Assembly (NCBI RefSeq): GCF_900119315.1
Contig: NZ_LT827010.1
Span: forward strand, 3,691,001-3,755,000
From: Actinoplanes sp. SE50/110
Lineage (GTDB): Bacteria > Actinomycetota > Actinomycetes > Mycobacteriales > Micromonosporaceae
Reading direction: 5' to 3'
Length of the DNA: 64,000 nt
Shown in pieces: positions 38,495-47,600 of the stretch (position 1 is its first letter; each line of letters opens with the position of its first letter). The notes beneath the pieces were generated by a model, which saw only the letters and a program-made list of their open reading frames with translations, had not been told where the DNA came from and made no database searches. The translations under genes were made by a program, and so were the position numbers.

Positions 38495-38973
38495 GCGGGC
38501 AACAGGCGGTTCAGGACGGTCCGGGCCAGCGCGTCGAGTCGGGCTTGCAGGTCGTTGTCGGCGCGTCCACCGAGTTCGTCCTCCAGGCGCTCGGCCAGTG
38601 CGGCGACCGCCGGGAGCAGGTCGGACAGTGGGCTGCGCTCATGGCCCACCACGTATAGACGGTGGGTTCCCACTCCGGCGGCGATGCTGCGGTCGAGGAT
38701 GCGCTCGCAGGTGTCGGCTGCGATCAGCTCCACCGCGGTCGCCAGGTCCGGTTCTGCGAGGCCTAGTTCGGCGGTGACCGCCGCCAGGTGCTGGTTAGCG
38801 TCATGCGTCGACAGCGTTCGAGCTGACTGCGCCGCGAGCGCCACCACGGCGTCGCCGTCGACGCCGGCCGCCAGCAGGTCGCAGGCCAGCATCACCGCGT
38901 GATGGGGCTCGGTGTCGTAGAGAAGTGCCCGAGCCTGTTCGGCCCGCAGCCGGCGAAGGAGGCTGTCGTCCAC
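38491..38973 (-). CDS. Small helical protein coupled to the ankyrin/HEAT gene
   Basis: 160 residues, strongly helical, with two related halves (LRRLRAEQARALLYDTE, TCERILDRSIAAGVGTHRLYVV). No family is recognised. It lies directly upstream of the repeat-protein gene in the same direction with an ATGA overlap, so the two probably work in one complex. ATG 38973. Confidence 0.65.
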   Translation of the reverse strand: MDDSLLRRLRAEQARALLYDTEPHHAVMLACDLLAAGVDGDAVVALAAQSARTLSTHDANQHLAAVTAELGLAEPDLATAVELIAADTCERILDRSIAAGVGTHRLYVVGHERSPLSDLLPAVAALAERLEDELGGRADNDLQARLDALARTVLNRLLPA

Positions 38974-39046
38974 GGGTCGAGACTAGTGCGTTGCTATGGC
39001 TGGACTCTCGCGGTCTATGCACCGCTGCCAGCGTCATCTAACCGCG

Positions 39047-39286
39047 TTACTCGGACTTGTAGTGGTAGGTTCGCCCGCCGGCACCCTGAGTGAATCCGTC
39101 CGGCATGAGACCCAGCGACAGCGCGGTGTCGACGATGAGCGCCATGCCGAGACCGGTCGGGTTCTTCGGCTCAGGCGCGTTGCCGATCGTCAGTTCCTCG
39201 GGAACCCAGAGATCCACGCGGCTGGCCGTGCCGGCCCGTCGGCGCAACTCCTCGCAAAGATCCTCGACTGCGCGTGCCTCACTCAT
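39047..39286 (-). CDS. Small hypothetical protein
   Basis: 79 residues beginning at ATG 39286 (SEARAVEDLCEELRRRAG), with an ordered-looking body (SRVDLWVPEELTIGNAPEP, GLGMALIVDTALSLGLMPDG). No ribosome site is visible; a GTG start about 30 bases earlier would add ten residues. I do not recognise the family and function is unknown. Confidence 0.5.
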   Translation of the reverse strand: MSEARAVEDLCEELRRRAGTASRVDLWVPEELTIGNAPEPKNPTGLGMALIVDTALSLGLMPDGFTQGAGGRTYHYKSE

Positions 39287-39408
39287 GAGGCTCAATGAGA
39301 GCACACCGTCCCGCAGCAAGAGCACCCGGGTCTGAACGCACAACCGGCTCGCGCTGACTGCCCGGCAGCGAGGCGGCACCTTGGTATGCCGAGCCTCGTC
39401 CGGACTGA

Positions 39409-39789
39409 TCAGTGAGGGAGGAACTGCGTCAGGGACAGGGTGTTGCCATCCGGATCCCGAAACCAGGCGATGCGGTCGCCTCCGGGCGTCGTCCATACGC
39501 CGGCACCGTCCTGCTCCAGACCGTCATAACGGACGAACGTGATGCCCGCGCCACTCAGGCCGGCCACCACCGCGTCGATATCCGCAACCTCCCAGCCGAA
39601 CACGGTGAACGGCTGCGGTTGCAGCTGATCAGTCTTGGTGACCCGCAGCATCGTTGTCCCGACCCGGACGACGCAGGCGAACGGCGTCACCTCTGCAACC
39701 ACAAGACCGAGCGTGTCGGCGAAGAAGCGCCGCGACCGTTCGAGGTCGGTCGAGGGAAGGAAGGCGATGGGCGCGGCGGAACCGAGCAT
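39409..39789 (-). CDS. VOC-superfamily (glyoxalase/bleomycin-resistance fold) protein
   Basis: 126 residues. The two beta-alpha-beta-beta-beta halves of the VOC fold are seen: AFLPSTDLERSRRFFADTLGL and WEVADIDAVVAGLSGAGITF, ending in the typical IAWFRDPDGNTLSLTQF. Metal ligands are not secure. ATG 39789 is chosen because GGAGGAG lies 2 bases before it. The substrate cannot be read from sequence. Confidence 0.82.
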   Translation of the reverse strand: MLGSAAPIAFLPSTDLERSRRFFADTLGLVVAEVTPFACVVRVGTTMLRVTKTDQLQPQPFTVFGWEVADIDAVVAGLSGAGITFVRYDGLEQDGAGVWTTPGGDRIAWFRDPDGNTLSLTQFLPH

Positions 39790-39914
39790 TGCTCCTCCGG
39801 AGGCAGCGGTCGAGGGCGGCACTCAGGCTATACCGTTCGCCGGCACGCGCTGCGCACTCATGGGCAGCCGCAGACAGGGCATGCCCCGGGCGGTCGACGG
39901 CGGTGGGGGCGAAC

Positions 39915-40415
39915 TCACCGCTCGGTGAGGACCTGGTCGGCGGCGGCGGTCAGCGCGGCGCGTTCGACGCCGAGCGTGCGCAGCGCCCGGGCCACGGTGC
40001 CGCGTTGCTGTCCGCCGATCGCGGCGACGACATGCGCACCGCGCAGAGGTGACCCTGAGCCGGCCTTCGCCAGCCGCACCGCGGCCTGGAAGACCTCCTG
40101 GCCGGGCGCGGTCAGCCGATAGGGCCCGGTGGCCGGGGCGGCCTCGGGAAGCGGCCGGTCCGGTCCGGCGACCTGCACGCCGACGTCGTGCATCGCCCGC
40201 TGGTGCGTGTCGTCGATCGCCGCCCGGAACCCGGCCGGGTCGGCGCCGGCCCGCTCGAACGCTCGCCGGGCCGTGTCGTCGGGCAGGTCGAACGCGGCCA
40301 GCAGGAGGTGCTCCGGGCCGGGCAGTTCGTCACCGGCGCGCCGCGCCTCGGACTCCGCGGCGGTGAGCAGCTTCTTGATCGTGCGCATGTCCTGGATGGG
40401 GCGGGGAAGCTTCAC
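39915..40415 (-). CDS. Stand-alone Clp N-domain protein
   Basis: 166 residues: two copies of the Clp N-terminal (Clp-N) repeat (ELPGPEHLLLAAFDLPDDTA near 30-50 and SPLRGAHVVAAIGGQQRGTV near 130-150) and no AAA ATPase domain. Such stand-alone N-domains resemble ClpC2-type proteins that bind degradation substrates or acyldepsipeptide-like antibiotics. GTG 40415 has AGGAGAG upstream; the start overlaps the stop of the HTH gene (GTGA), so it is translated with it. Confidence 0.82.
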   Translation of the reverse strand: MKLPRPIQDMRTIKKLLTAAESEARRAGDELPGPEHLLLAAFDLPDDTARRAFERAGADPAGFRAAIDDTHQRAMHDVGVQVAGPDRPLPEAAPATGPYRLTAPGQEVFQAAVRLAKAGSGSPLRGAHVVAAIGGQQRGTVARALRTLGVERAALTAAADQVLTER

Positions 40416-40627
40416 GTGGCGTCTCTCTCCTGTGCGATCTTCGGGGCGAGCTTCTTGTGGGCGGCCTGGGCGCTGATGCCGAGTGCCTGGCCGATGTGGG
40501 CCCACGTCCACCCTTGTCGCAGCGCGTGCTCGACCGCGGAGCGCTCCAACTGGTTGGCGAGCCGTCGCAGCGCCACGACGGCGGCCAGTGCGGCGTCCGG
40601 ATCCTCGGGTGAAGGGAGCTCGACCAT
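40412..40627 (-). CDS. Small HTH regulator coupled to the Clp-N gene
   Basis: 71 residues. A helix-turn-helix is at about 40-60 (GWTWAHIGQALGISAQAAHKK), preceded by an amphipathic helix (AVVALRRLANQLERSAVEHAL) that may dimerise. The ATG at 40627 sits 7 bases after a -10 element, so the mRNA is predicted to be leaderless. Two palindromes overlap its own promoter, which suggests autoregulation. The Clp-N partner may control its stability, by inference. Confidence 0.8.
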   Translation of the reverse strand: MVELPSPEDPDAALAAVVALRRLANQLERSAVEHALRQGWTWAHIGQALGISAQAAHKKLAPKIAQERDAT

Positions 40628-40630
40628 GTC

Positions 40631-40674
40631 ATCAACTTTAGTTGATAGCGAGATCGCCGTCAACAAAAGTTGAT
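40631..40674 (-). promoter_or_regulatory. Promoter with tandem palindromic operators for the HTH-Clp-N operon
   Basis: On the minus strand: TTGACG (-35, 40658-40663), 17-base spacer, TAAAGT (-10, 40635-40640), 7 bases, then ATG 40627. Operator 1, ATCAACTTTAGTTGAT (40631-40646), covers the -10. Operator 2, GTCAACAAAAGTTGAT (40659-40674), covers the -35. Both are (A/G)TCAAC-n4-GTTGAT, with centres 28 bp apart, on one face of the helix at about 10.5 bp per turn only approximately. A further half-site AAAAGTTGA lies at 40723-40731. Confidence 0.78.
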
Positions 40675-40773
40675 GATCGAGGTCAGGTGCCGGACAGGGC
40701 GTGCTCTCACCCGCCCTCGGAAAAAAGTTGAGGTGTGATGTCGAGATGACGGCAGGCCCGGCGACGTAGGGGC

Positions 40774-41193
40774 ATGACGGCACTCATTGACCCTGAGACG
40801 GCGACCATCGCGTCGGAAATGACCAGTCGTGGCGGCTCCACCCGCATCGCGGGCTGGATCGTCACCGGGCTCGTCACCCTGTTCCTGGCCTTCGACTCGA
40901 TCACCCATCTGGTCCGCGAGAAGCATGTCGTGGACTTCAACAGCAGGATCGGCGCCCCCGGTTGGTTCCCGGTCGTCTGCGGCACGGTGCTGGCGGTGTG
41001 CCTGGTCGCCTTCCACGTGCCGCGCACCCGCGTCCTCGGCGCGATCCTGCTGACCGGCTACCTCGGTGGTGCGACGGCCGTGAACCTCGTCATGGGCCAG
41101 CCCGCCTTCAACACCGCATTCGCGATCGTCACCGGGGTGCTCGTCTGGGCCGGCCTGTGGCCCTGTGACGAGCGGGCTCGGCGTCTGTTCTGA
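40774..41193 (+). CDS. DoxX-like membrane protein
   Basis: 139 residues with four hydrophobic helices (IAGWIVTGLVTLFLAFDSI, GWFPVVCGTVLAVCLVAF, LGAILLTGYLGGATAVNLVM, FAIVTGVLVWAGLW), as in DoxX-like proteins. ATG 40774 with AGGGG just upstream. It lies 28 bases before the DGPF and sigma-factor genes in the same direction and is divergent from the HTH-Clp-N operon. Confidence 0.82.
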   Translation: MTALIDPETATIASEMTSRGGSTRIAGWIVTGLVTLFLAFDSITHLVREKHVVDFNSRIGAPGWFPVVCGTVLAVCLVAFHVPRTRVLGAILLTGYLGGATAVNLVMGQPAFNTAFAIVTGVLVWAGLWPCDERARRLF

Positions 41194-41221
41194 TAGCACT
41201 CGACCCACAAGGAGATCCACC

Positions 41222-41584
41222 GTGAAGTTCATGCTGCTCGTCCATGAGACCACCCGCCCGAGCGGCCAGCCGCCCGCGGAGCTGTTCGCGGCGATCGGCG
41301 CGCTCGGCGCCCAGGAGTCGGCGGCCGGCACCCTGATCGAGGTGGGCGGGCTGATGCCGATTCAGGCCGGCGCGGTCGTCACCCTCGCCGGGTCCGTGAT
41401 CGCCACCACCGACGGCCCGTTCGTCGAGGCCACCGAGCTCGTCGGCGGGTACTCGGTCTACGAGCTGCCCGACGTGGCCGAGGCTGCCCGCAAGGCTGAG
41501 GCGTTCCTCGACGCCCACCGCACCACCTGGCCCGGCTGGGAGGGGTGGGTCGAGGTCCGCGCCATCATGGAGATGGCTGGGTGA
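41222..41584 (+). CDS. DGPF/YCII-domain protein (ECF42 partner)
   Basis: 120 residues with the DGPF-type core: KFMLLVHETTRPSGQPPAELF at the start, ATTDGPFVEATELVGGY in the middle and an amphipathic helix with AEAFLDAHRTTWPGW at the end. Proteins of this family are the standard neighbours of ECF42 sigma factors and probably help their activity. GTG 41222 follows AAGGAGA at good distance. The sigma gene starts in the last codons (GTGA overlap). Confidence 0.88.
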   Translation: MKFMLLVHETTRPSGQPPAELFAAIGALGAQESAAGTLIEVGGLMPIQAGAVVTLAGSVIATTDGPFVEATELVGGYSVYELPDVAEAARKAEAFLDAHRTTWPGWEGWVEVRAIMEMAG

Positions 41585-42843
41585 CCGATCCTGCGGGCAC
41601 CGTCGAGCAGGTGTGGCGACAGGAGTCGTCGCGCCTGCTCGGCGCGCTGCTGCGGATCACCCGCGACGTCGGCCGCGCGGAAGACCTGGCTCAGGAGGCG
41701 CTCGCCCAGGCGCTCGCGCAGTGGCCGCGGACGGGCGTCCCGGACAATCCCGCCGCCTGGCTGATGACCACGGCCAAACGACGCGCGATCGACCAGTTCC
41801 GCGCCGGTGAGCGCCAGGTCCGGGCGTACGCGGAGGTGGCCGTGGGCGTGGTCGAGGGGTACGAACAGAAGTTCACCGTCGACCATCTTGAGGACGACGT
41901 ACTCCGGCTGATGTTCATCTGCTGCCATCCGTCGCTCACCGCTGACACCCGCACGGTGCTGACCCTCCGGATGGTCGCCGGGCTCACCACGCGAGAGATC
42001 GCCCGCGCCTACCTCACCTCCGAGGCGACGGTCGCCACCCGCATCTCCCGGGCCAAGCGGACCCTCGCCGCGGCCGGCGCCGCGCTCGAAGAGCCGGATG
42101 CGATGGAGCGAGCCGGCCGGCTCGGCTCGGTGATGTCGGCGATCTACCTGCTCTTCAACGAGGGGTACGCCGTGACCGCCGGCGTGGAATGGACGCGGCC
42201 CGCCCTGTGCCGCGAGGCCGTCCGGGTGGCCGCCGTGCTGGCTTCCGTGTTGCCCCGAGAGCCCGAGGTGCACGGTCTGCTCGCCCTCGTCGAGTTGCAG
42301 TCCTCCCGCCTGGCGGCCCGGCAGAACGCGGCGGGCGAGGTCGTACTGCTCAACGATCAGGACCGATCCGCATGGGACCGCGCCGCCATCGAACGCGGCA
42401 GTACGGCCCTCGAAGCCGCGCGGGCCCTGGGCGGTGACGGCCCCTACTTCCTTCAGGCCGCGATCGCGGCTGAGCACGCCCGCGCGGCATCGGTCCCGTC
42501 GACCGACTGGCCGAGCATCGCTGCGCTGTACGAGCGGCTGGCCCGCGTCACGGGCTCGGCAGTGGTCGAGCTCAACCGGGCCGTCGCGCTCGGCATGGCC
42601 TACGGCCCCGAGATCGGCCTGCAACTCGTCGACCAGGTCGCGGAGATTCCCGCGATGGCCGACTATCACCTCCTACCCTCGGTCCGCGGCGACCTGCTGG
42701 AGAAGCTCGGCCGCCCTGACGAAGCCGCGGCGGAATTCCGCCGGGCGGCATCGCTGGCCCGCAATGACCGTGAGCGAGCCCTGCTCATCCGTCGCGCCGA
42801 TGCAGCCTCAGCGGGCACCGGGTCCCCGAACCGGATCGGTTGA
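41581..42843 (+). CDS. ECF42-type sigma factor with TPR-like C-terminal extension
   Basis: 420 residues. Sigma region 2 is at about 10-80 (GRAEDLAQEALAQAL, WLMTTAKRRAIDQFR), region 4 at about 120-175 (LTLRMVAGLTTREIARAYLT, ISRAKRTLA). A long C-terminal helical extension (about 190-415) contains TPR-like units such as LYERLARVTGSAVVELNRAVA and LEKLGRPDEAAAEFRRAA; this is the hallmark of ECF42, in which the extension is needed for activity and no anti-sigma factor is encoded. GTG 41581 overlaps the DGPF gene stop. Targets are likely the DoxX/DGPF genes themselves. Confidence 0.9.
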   Translation: MTDPAGTVEQVWRQESSRLLGALLRITRDVGRAEDLAQEALAQALAQWPRTGVPDNPAAWLMTTAKRRAIDQFRAGERQVRAYAEVAVGVVEGYEQKFTVDHLEDDVLRLMFICCHPSLTADTRTVLTLRMVAGLTTREIARAYLTSEATVATRISRAKRTLAAAGAALEEPDAMERAGRLGSVMSAIYLLFNEGYAVTAGVEWTRPALCREAVRVAAVLASVLPREPEVHGLLALVELQSSRLAARQNAAGEVVLLNDQDRSAWDRAAIERGSTALEAARALGGDGPYFLQAAIAAEHARAASVPSTDWPSIAALYERLARVTGSAVVELNRAVALGMAYGPEIGLQLVDQVAEIPAMADYHLLPSVRGDLLEKLGRPDEAAAEFRRAASLARNDRERALLIRRADAASAGTGSPNRIG

Positions 42844-42951
42844 CCGGTGGCGGACAGGGGACCGGCATCAAGGTCGCGCTCATCCGGACGTCCTCCCCGC
42901 GCCGAGGCGATCCGCCACGACACATCGGGCCGGGGTTCGGGAGGCGACCGG

Positions 42952-44460
42952 TCACGCCGCCGGCCGGTCCTTCAGTGCTTCGGCCGGGGTGGTCGGTGGC
43001 CGGGGTGCGGGATTCGGGGCGATCATGACCCGGTTGCGACCGGCCCGCTTCGCGGCGTACAGCGCGTGGTCGGCCTCGGCGATCAACTCGTCGAGGCTGT
43101 GCCCGTCATCCCACGTCGCCCCGCCGATCGAGGCGGTGACCCGGAGCGAGTGCCCGGTCGTTGCGATCGGGGCGCCGGCCACGCTCTGCCGGATCTGCTC
43201 GGCCATCGCTGCGATCTCGACGACCGTCGTCTTCGGCAGCAGGATCGCGAACTCCTCGCCGCCGTACCGGGCGACGACGTCACCGCGGCGCCGTGCCGCC
43301 AGCAGCCGCTGCGACACCTCGCGAAGCACGTCGTCGCCGGCGGTGTGCCCATACCGGTCGTTGATCTCTTTGAAATGGTCCAGATCGAGCAGGAGCAGCC
43401 AGGTGTCGGGGCCGGCGTGGCGGTGCATCGCCTCGCGCAGGAAGCGCCGCGTACGCAGGCCGGTCAGGGGGTCGGTGATGGCCGCGCGACGCTGCCCGTC
43501 GGCGATGACCTTCATCCGGGCGAGAGCGAGCAGGAACAGCCCGGCGCTGGCCGCGGCGATCAGCGGTACGTGCAGCGGCGCGCGCTGGAGGTATTCCAGA
43601 TACAGCAGGGCCGGCGCGGTGAGACATGTCAACGCGAGCGCAGCCAACCGGCCGGTGCTGATCGGCTGTTCCGGTGCGGCCGGGGACCGGTCCAGCGACC
43701 GCATGCTCGGGTGCAGTGCGGCGGCGCCCAGGGCCAGGGCCGAGGCCAACCACAGCAGGTCCAGGACATCCCCGGCCCGGTAGCCGCCGGTCAGCTGCAG
43801 ATAGCCGTAGGTCAGATCCGCGGTGACCAGGCCACCGATCCAGAGCAGCAGCAGCCGGTACGCGGGTACGACGCGGATGTCGCCGAGGGCCAACCGGATC
43901 GCGAGGATGCCCAGCACCAGGTCCATCACCGCGGAGGCCAGGACGGTGGTCTTCACGGCCGACGAACGGGTGGCATCGGCGAGCCCCGGCGCGAGCAGGT
44001 ACACCCACATCACCAGCCCCGCGCCCAACCCCACGATCGCCGTGTCGATGAGACTCGCGACATCCCGCCCGGCCGCACGGCGTCGGATGAACCCCAGCAG
44101 ACCCGCCGCCATCAACGGGTAGGAGAGCAGGTAACACAGGCTGGAAGCCAGGTCCGTGTCGACATCGACGACGAAACGGTGCAGGTAGAAGATCACATCG
44201 CCGATTCCGTACGTGCCCTGTCCCGCGGCCGCCAGATACCAGCGCAGCGGTCGGTGACATCCGTGCCGACGCACGCCGATGGTCACGGCCACGGGTACGG
44301 ACAGCACGACGGTCGCGTATGCCACCAGCCGCAGGAGACCGGAGCCCGGCACGAGGGCCAGCAGGAAGTATCCCGCGACCAGCGCTGTACCGGTGGACAG
44401 GTACCAACCACACTCCGCCAGGAAGGTGACCCCGGTGCGCGGTCGCTTGATCTGGGTCAT
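42952..44460 (-). CDS. Membrane diguanylate cyclase (GGEEF, intact I-site)
   Basis: 502 residues. Eight or so membrane segments in residues about 12-300 carry the shared-module motifs (SSLCYLLSYPLMAAGLLGFI, IDTAIVGLGAGLVMWVYL, VMDLVLGILAIRL). The GGDEF domain has YGGEEF at 399-404 and an RRGD inhibitory site at 391-394. It should make cyclic-di-GMP with feedback control. ATG 44460; no clear ribosome site. It converges on the ECF42 gene. Confidence 0.87.
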   Translation of the reverse strand: MTQIKRPRTGVTFLAECGWYLSTGTALVAGYFLLALVPGSGLLRLVAYATVVLSVPVAVTIGVRRHGCHRPLRWYLAAAGQGTYGIGDVIFYLHRFVVDVDTDLASSLCYLLSYPLMAAGLLGFIRRRAAGRDVASLIDTAIVGLGAGLVMWVYLLAPGLADATRSSAVKTTVLASAVMDLVLGILAIRLALGDIRVVPAYRLLLLWIGGLVTADLTYGYLQLTGGYRAGDVLDLLWLASALALGAAALHPSMRSLDRSPAAPEQPISTGRLAALALTCLTAPALLYLEYLQRAPLHVPLIAAASAGLFLLALARMKVIADGQRRAAITDPLTGLRTRRFLREAMHRHAGPDTWLLLLDLDHFKEINDRYGHTAGDDVLREVSQRLLAARRRGDVVARYGGEEFAILLPKTTVVEIAAMAEQIRQSVAGAPIATTGHSLRVTASIGGATWDDGHSLDELIAEADHALYAAKRAGRNRVMIAPNPAPRPPTTPAEALKDRPAA

Positions 44461-44611
44461 GGGATCAGCATTCCGGCATACGGGTGCGGGCGGGGAGGTA
44501 TCAGCTCAGCGCTCGTACCCGGCCGGGCGGATTCGCCGGTCGCGGGCCGGACGAGTTCGTCCGACCCGTCGTCGCGGCATCGGCGGCCGCACCCACCACC
44601 ATCGCCCGCCA

Positions 44612-47600
44612 TCAGCCCATGTGGTGTGCCACCCGGTTGCGCCCGCCGCGCTTGGCTTCGTACAGCGCCGCGTCCGCGGAGCCCAGCACGTCGTCGAGGT
44701 TCGGCGTCCCCTCACCGAGTTCGGCGAGGCCGATGCTCACCGTCACCGGGATCGGCCCGCTGCGCGTGACCACGGGCTCGCCGGCGACGGCGGCGCGCAT
44801 CGCCTCGGCGAGGTGCGCGGTGTCGGCGAGTGAACGGCCGGGCAACGCGCAGGCGAACTCCTCGCCGCCGTAACGACCCAGCAGCCCCTGGCCACCCAGG
44901 ACGTCACGCAGGCGGCCCGCGACGGCTTGGATGACGTCGTCGCCCGCTCCGTGACCGCTGTCATCGTTGATCCGCTTGAAGTGGTCGATGTCGATCATCA
45001 ACGCGCTCAGCGGAGTGCCGGTACGACGGGCTTGCGCGCACCGTTCGGAGGCGCCTTCGAAGAAGTGCCGGCGGTTGTGGATCCCGGTCAGCGCGTCCGT
45101 GGTGGCCAGCCGGCGGACCTCGGTGAACAGCTGGGCGTTCTCGTACGCCACCATCCCCTGCTCGGCCAGCGCCGCCACGACGCTGACGTGGCTGTCGTCG
45201 AACCGGCCCGGCTCACGAGCGGTGAGCACGGCCACCGCGATCCGTCCGTCCCGGCCGGCCAGGGGCGCCGCCACCCAGGCCTGGGCACCCGGTGTCACCG
45301 CGTCGATTTCTGCCCACAGGCCGTCCGCGGCGCCGCGGCGTACCGCGTCGAGCGCGGCGAAGCCGGGCAGCAGCGTGGCATCGACCGCACCTGCCACGGC
45401 CGCGGCCGACCCGGTCAGCGGGATCAGGATCCCCGCGTCCGCGCCGGTGACCCGGACGAAGGTGGTCAGCAGCCGGGCGAGCGCCTCGTCGGGCACCAGG
45501 GTGCCGGCCAGATCGCTGACCGCCGCCCGCATCATGTCGGCGACGGCCCGCTGGCGTTCGGCCGTGCGCACGTTCACCTCCAACTGCGCGGCACGGGCGG
45601 TTACCAGCGAGGCGGAGATCTGCTGGGTGATCACGTTGAGCAGGTCGGCGTCGTCCTCGCTGAACGCGCCTTGGGCCAGCCGGGTGTCCAGGTACACAGC
45701 ACCCATGACGTCACCGCGTGACACCAACGGCGCGATCATCACGCTGCGCAGGCCGTTGGCCACCACACTCTGCGAACGCACGGCGGTGCCGTCATCGGTG
45801 CCGGTCAGGACGACGGCGGAGCCGGTGTGATGGACCTGGCACACCAGGCTGGCCGCGTAACCGGTGACCTCGACGAGATCGGTACCGCCGGCCCCGCGCC
45901 CCAGATACGGCGTCAGCGGTCCGCCGGCGTCGCCGGCGAGGAACAGGATCGCCCGCTCCGCGGCGAAGGTTCGCATCGTCTCGTCGAGCGCGACGCGGGC
46001 GAGCTCGCCGGGATCCAGCACGGTGGCCGCCGCGGCGCTGAGTTCCTGCACCGCGTGCAGCCGGCGGCGCAACAGCTCACCGGTGACGTCGGCCGGCTGC
46101 CGGCGGCTGACCGTGGTGCGATGGGAGCCTGACCGCTCCAGGAGCGCGTGCCCGGCCCTGGCGCGGTGCTCCCACCCGTGGTCGACGGCGATCGCGACGG
46201 CCAGTTCGGCTTGCCGGTCCGCGTCCGCTCGGCGGTCGAGTGCCCGCAGCGCCCGGCACCGGCCCACCGCGACGAGGTGAGCCAGCAGCGGCAGATCCAT
46301 CCCGCAGCCCAGCCGGTCGGCGTGACTCAGCTGGGTCAGCGCCTTTTCCGCCGCGCCGGTCAGCTCGAGGTAGTCGGCGAGCACGGCGTGGTGGAAGGCG
46401 CGCAGCACGTCGTTGTCGGCGGCGCGCCCGAACGCGGCTACGGCGTCACGGGCGAGCCGGAGCCGGGCCGCCCGCTCCTGCGGTTCGGCGCTGCGGCACC
46501 GGGCCAGTTCGGCCCAGGCCAGGTAGAGCCAGAAGTTGCGCTGCTGCGGCCAGACCCGCCGGGGCGTGATGCGCCACCGGCGCACCTCCGCGGTGAGCGC
46601 GTCGATGTCCTGCGTGTCCGGGAACTCGGCGGCCATGCAGGCCCGCGCCATCATGATGTTCATTCGCCGGCCCTGGTCGTCCCCGCGACCCCCGGCGGCG
46701 GCCAGCATCCCGCCCAGGCGTGCCTGGGCCTCGGCCCGGTTGCCGGACATCGCGGCGACCTGCACACCCACCGCGGCGATCGGGTTGCCCGGCAGCACGA
46801 GGTCCTTGGCGAGGCGGTCCCGGCCCCGGTCGTACCAGGCCTGCGCCTCGCGGGTGTAACCGCGCAGCAGCAGCGTGCCGGCCAGCGCGCCGACACCGGA
46901 CAGATATTCGCCGGGCGGCAGCCACGTGCCGTGTTCGCGCAGCATCTCGCGGATCGCCGAGCCGGTGGCCGGCCCGAAACCGGCCACCGCGTCCGTTCCG
47001 GTGGCGCGGCTCCACGGCACCCGGGTGGTCAGCCGGGGGTCACCGACGGCGCGGGCCGCCCGGTCGGCGCGCGCGTAGCAGCGCTCGGCGAGCCGGGACA
47101 GGCGCACGGCATCCGCGATCATGGCGAGGGCGGCCTGCACGCGGGCGTATTCGGGGCCCGGGCCGAGACGGTGGACGGCCGGCAGGGCGCGGAAGTGGAA
47201 GAGGGGGATCAGCATCATGTGCATGCCGACCGCAGCCGCCATCGCCCCCGCGTCGCACAGATCCGACACGACGCGATCCCGCTGCCGGGCTGCTTCGTCA
47301 CGCCCGGAGTACCGGTGCCGTCGCCGGCCAGTGGACCATCCCACCAGCAGGTAGGCCAGACCGGTGATCACCTGGAGCAGCACGCTGGACGGCACGGGCT
47401 GCCCGAGTTCGCGCAAACCGGCCCGGACCGTCCGCAGCGCCTCGGTGGCGGCGAAGTCACTGTGCTGGGCGTGCGCGATCTTGGCGAGTAGATCGGCCCG
47501 GCGCAACGGGTCGGATTCATGCTCCAGAGCGGCGGCGAGTTCACGCTCGGCGGCGGCCAGGTGCCCGGCGCGGAGGCTGGCCACGCCGCGCTGGCGGTGG

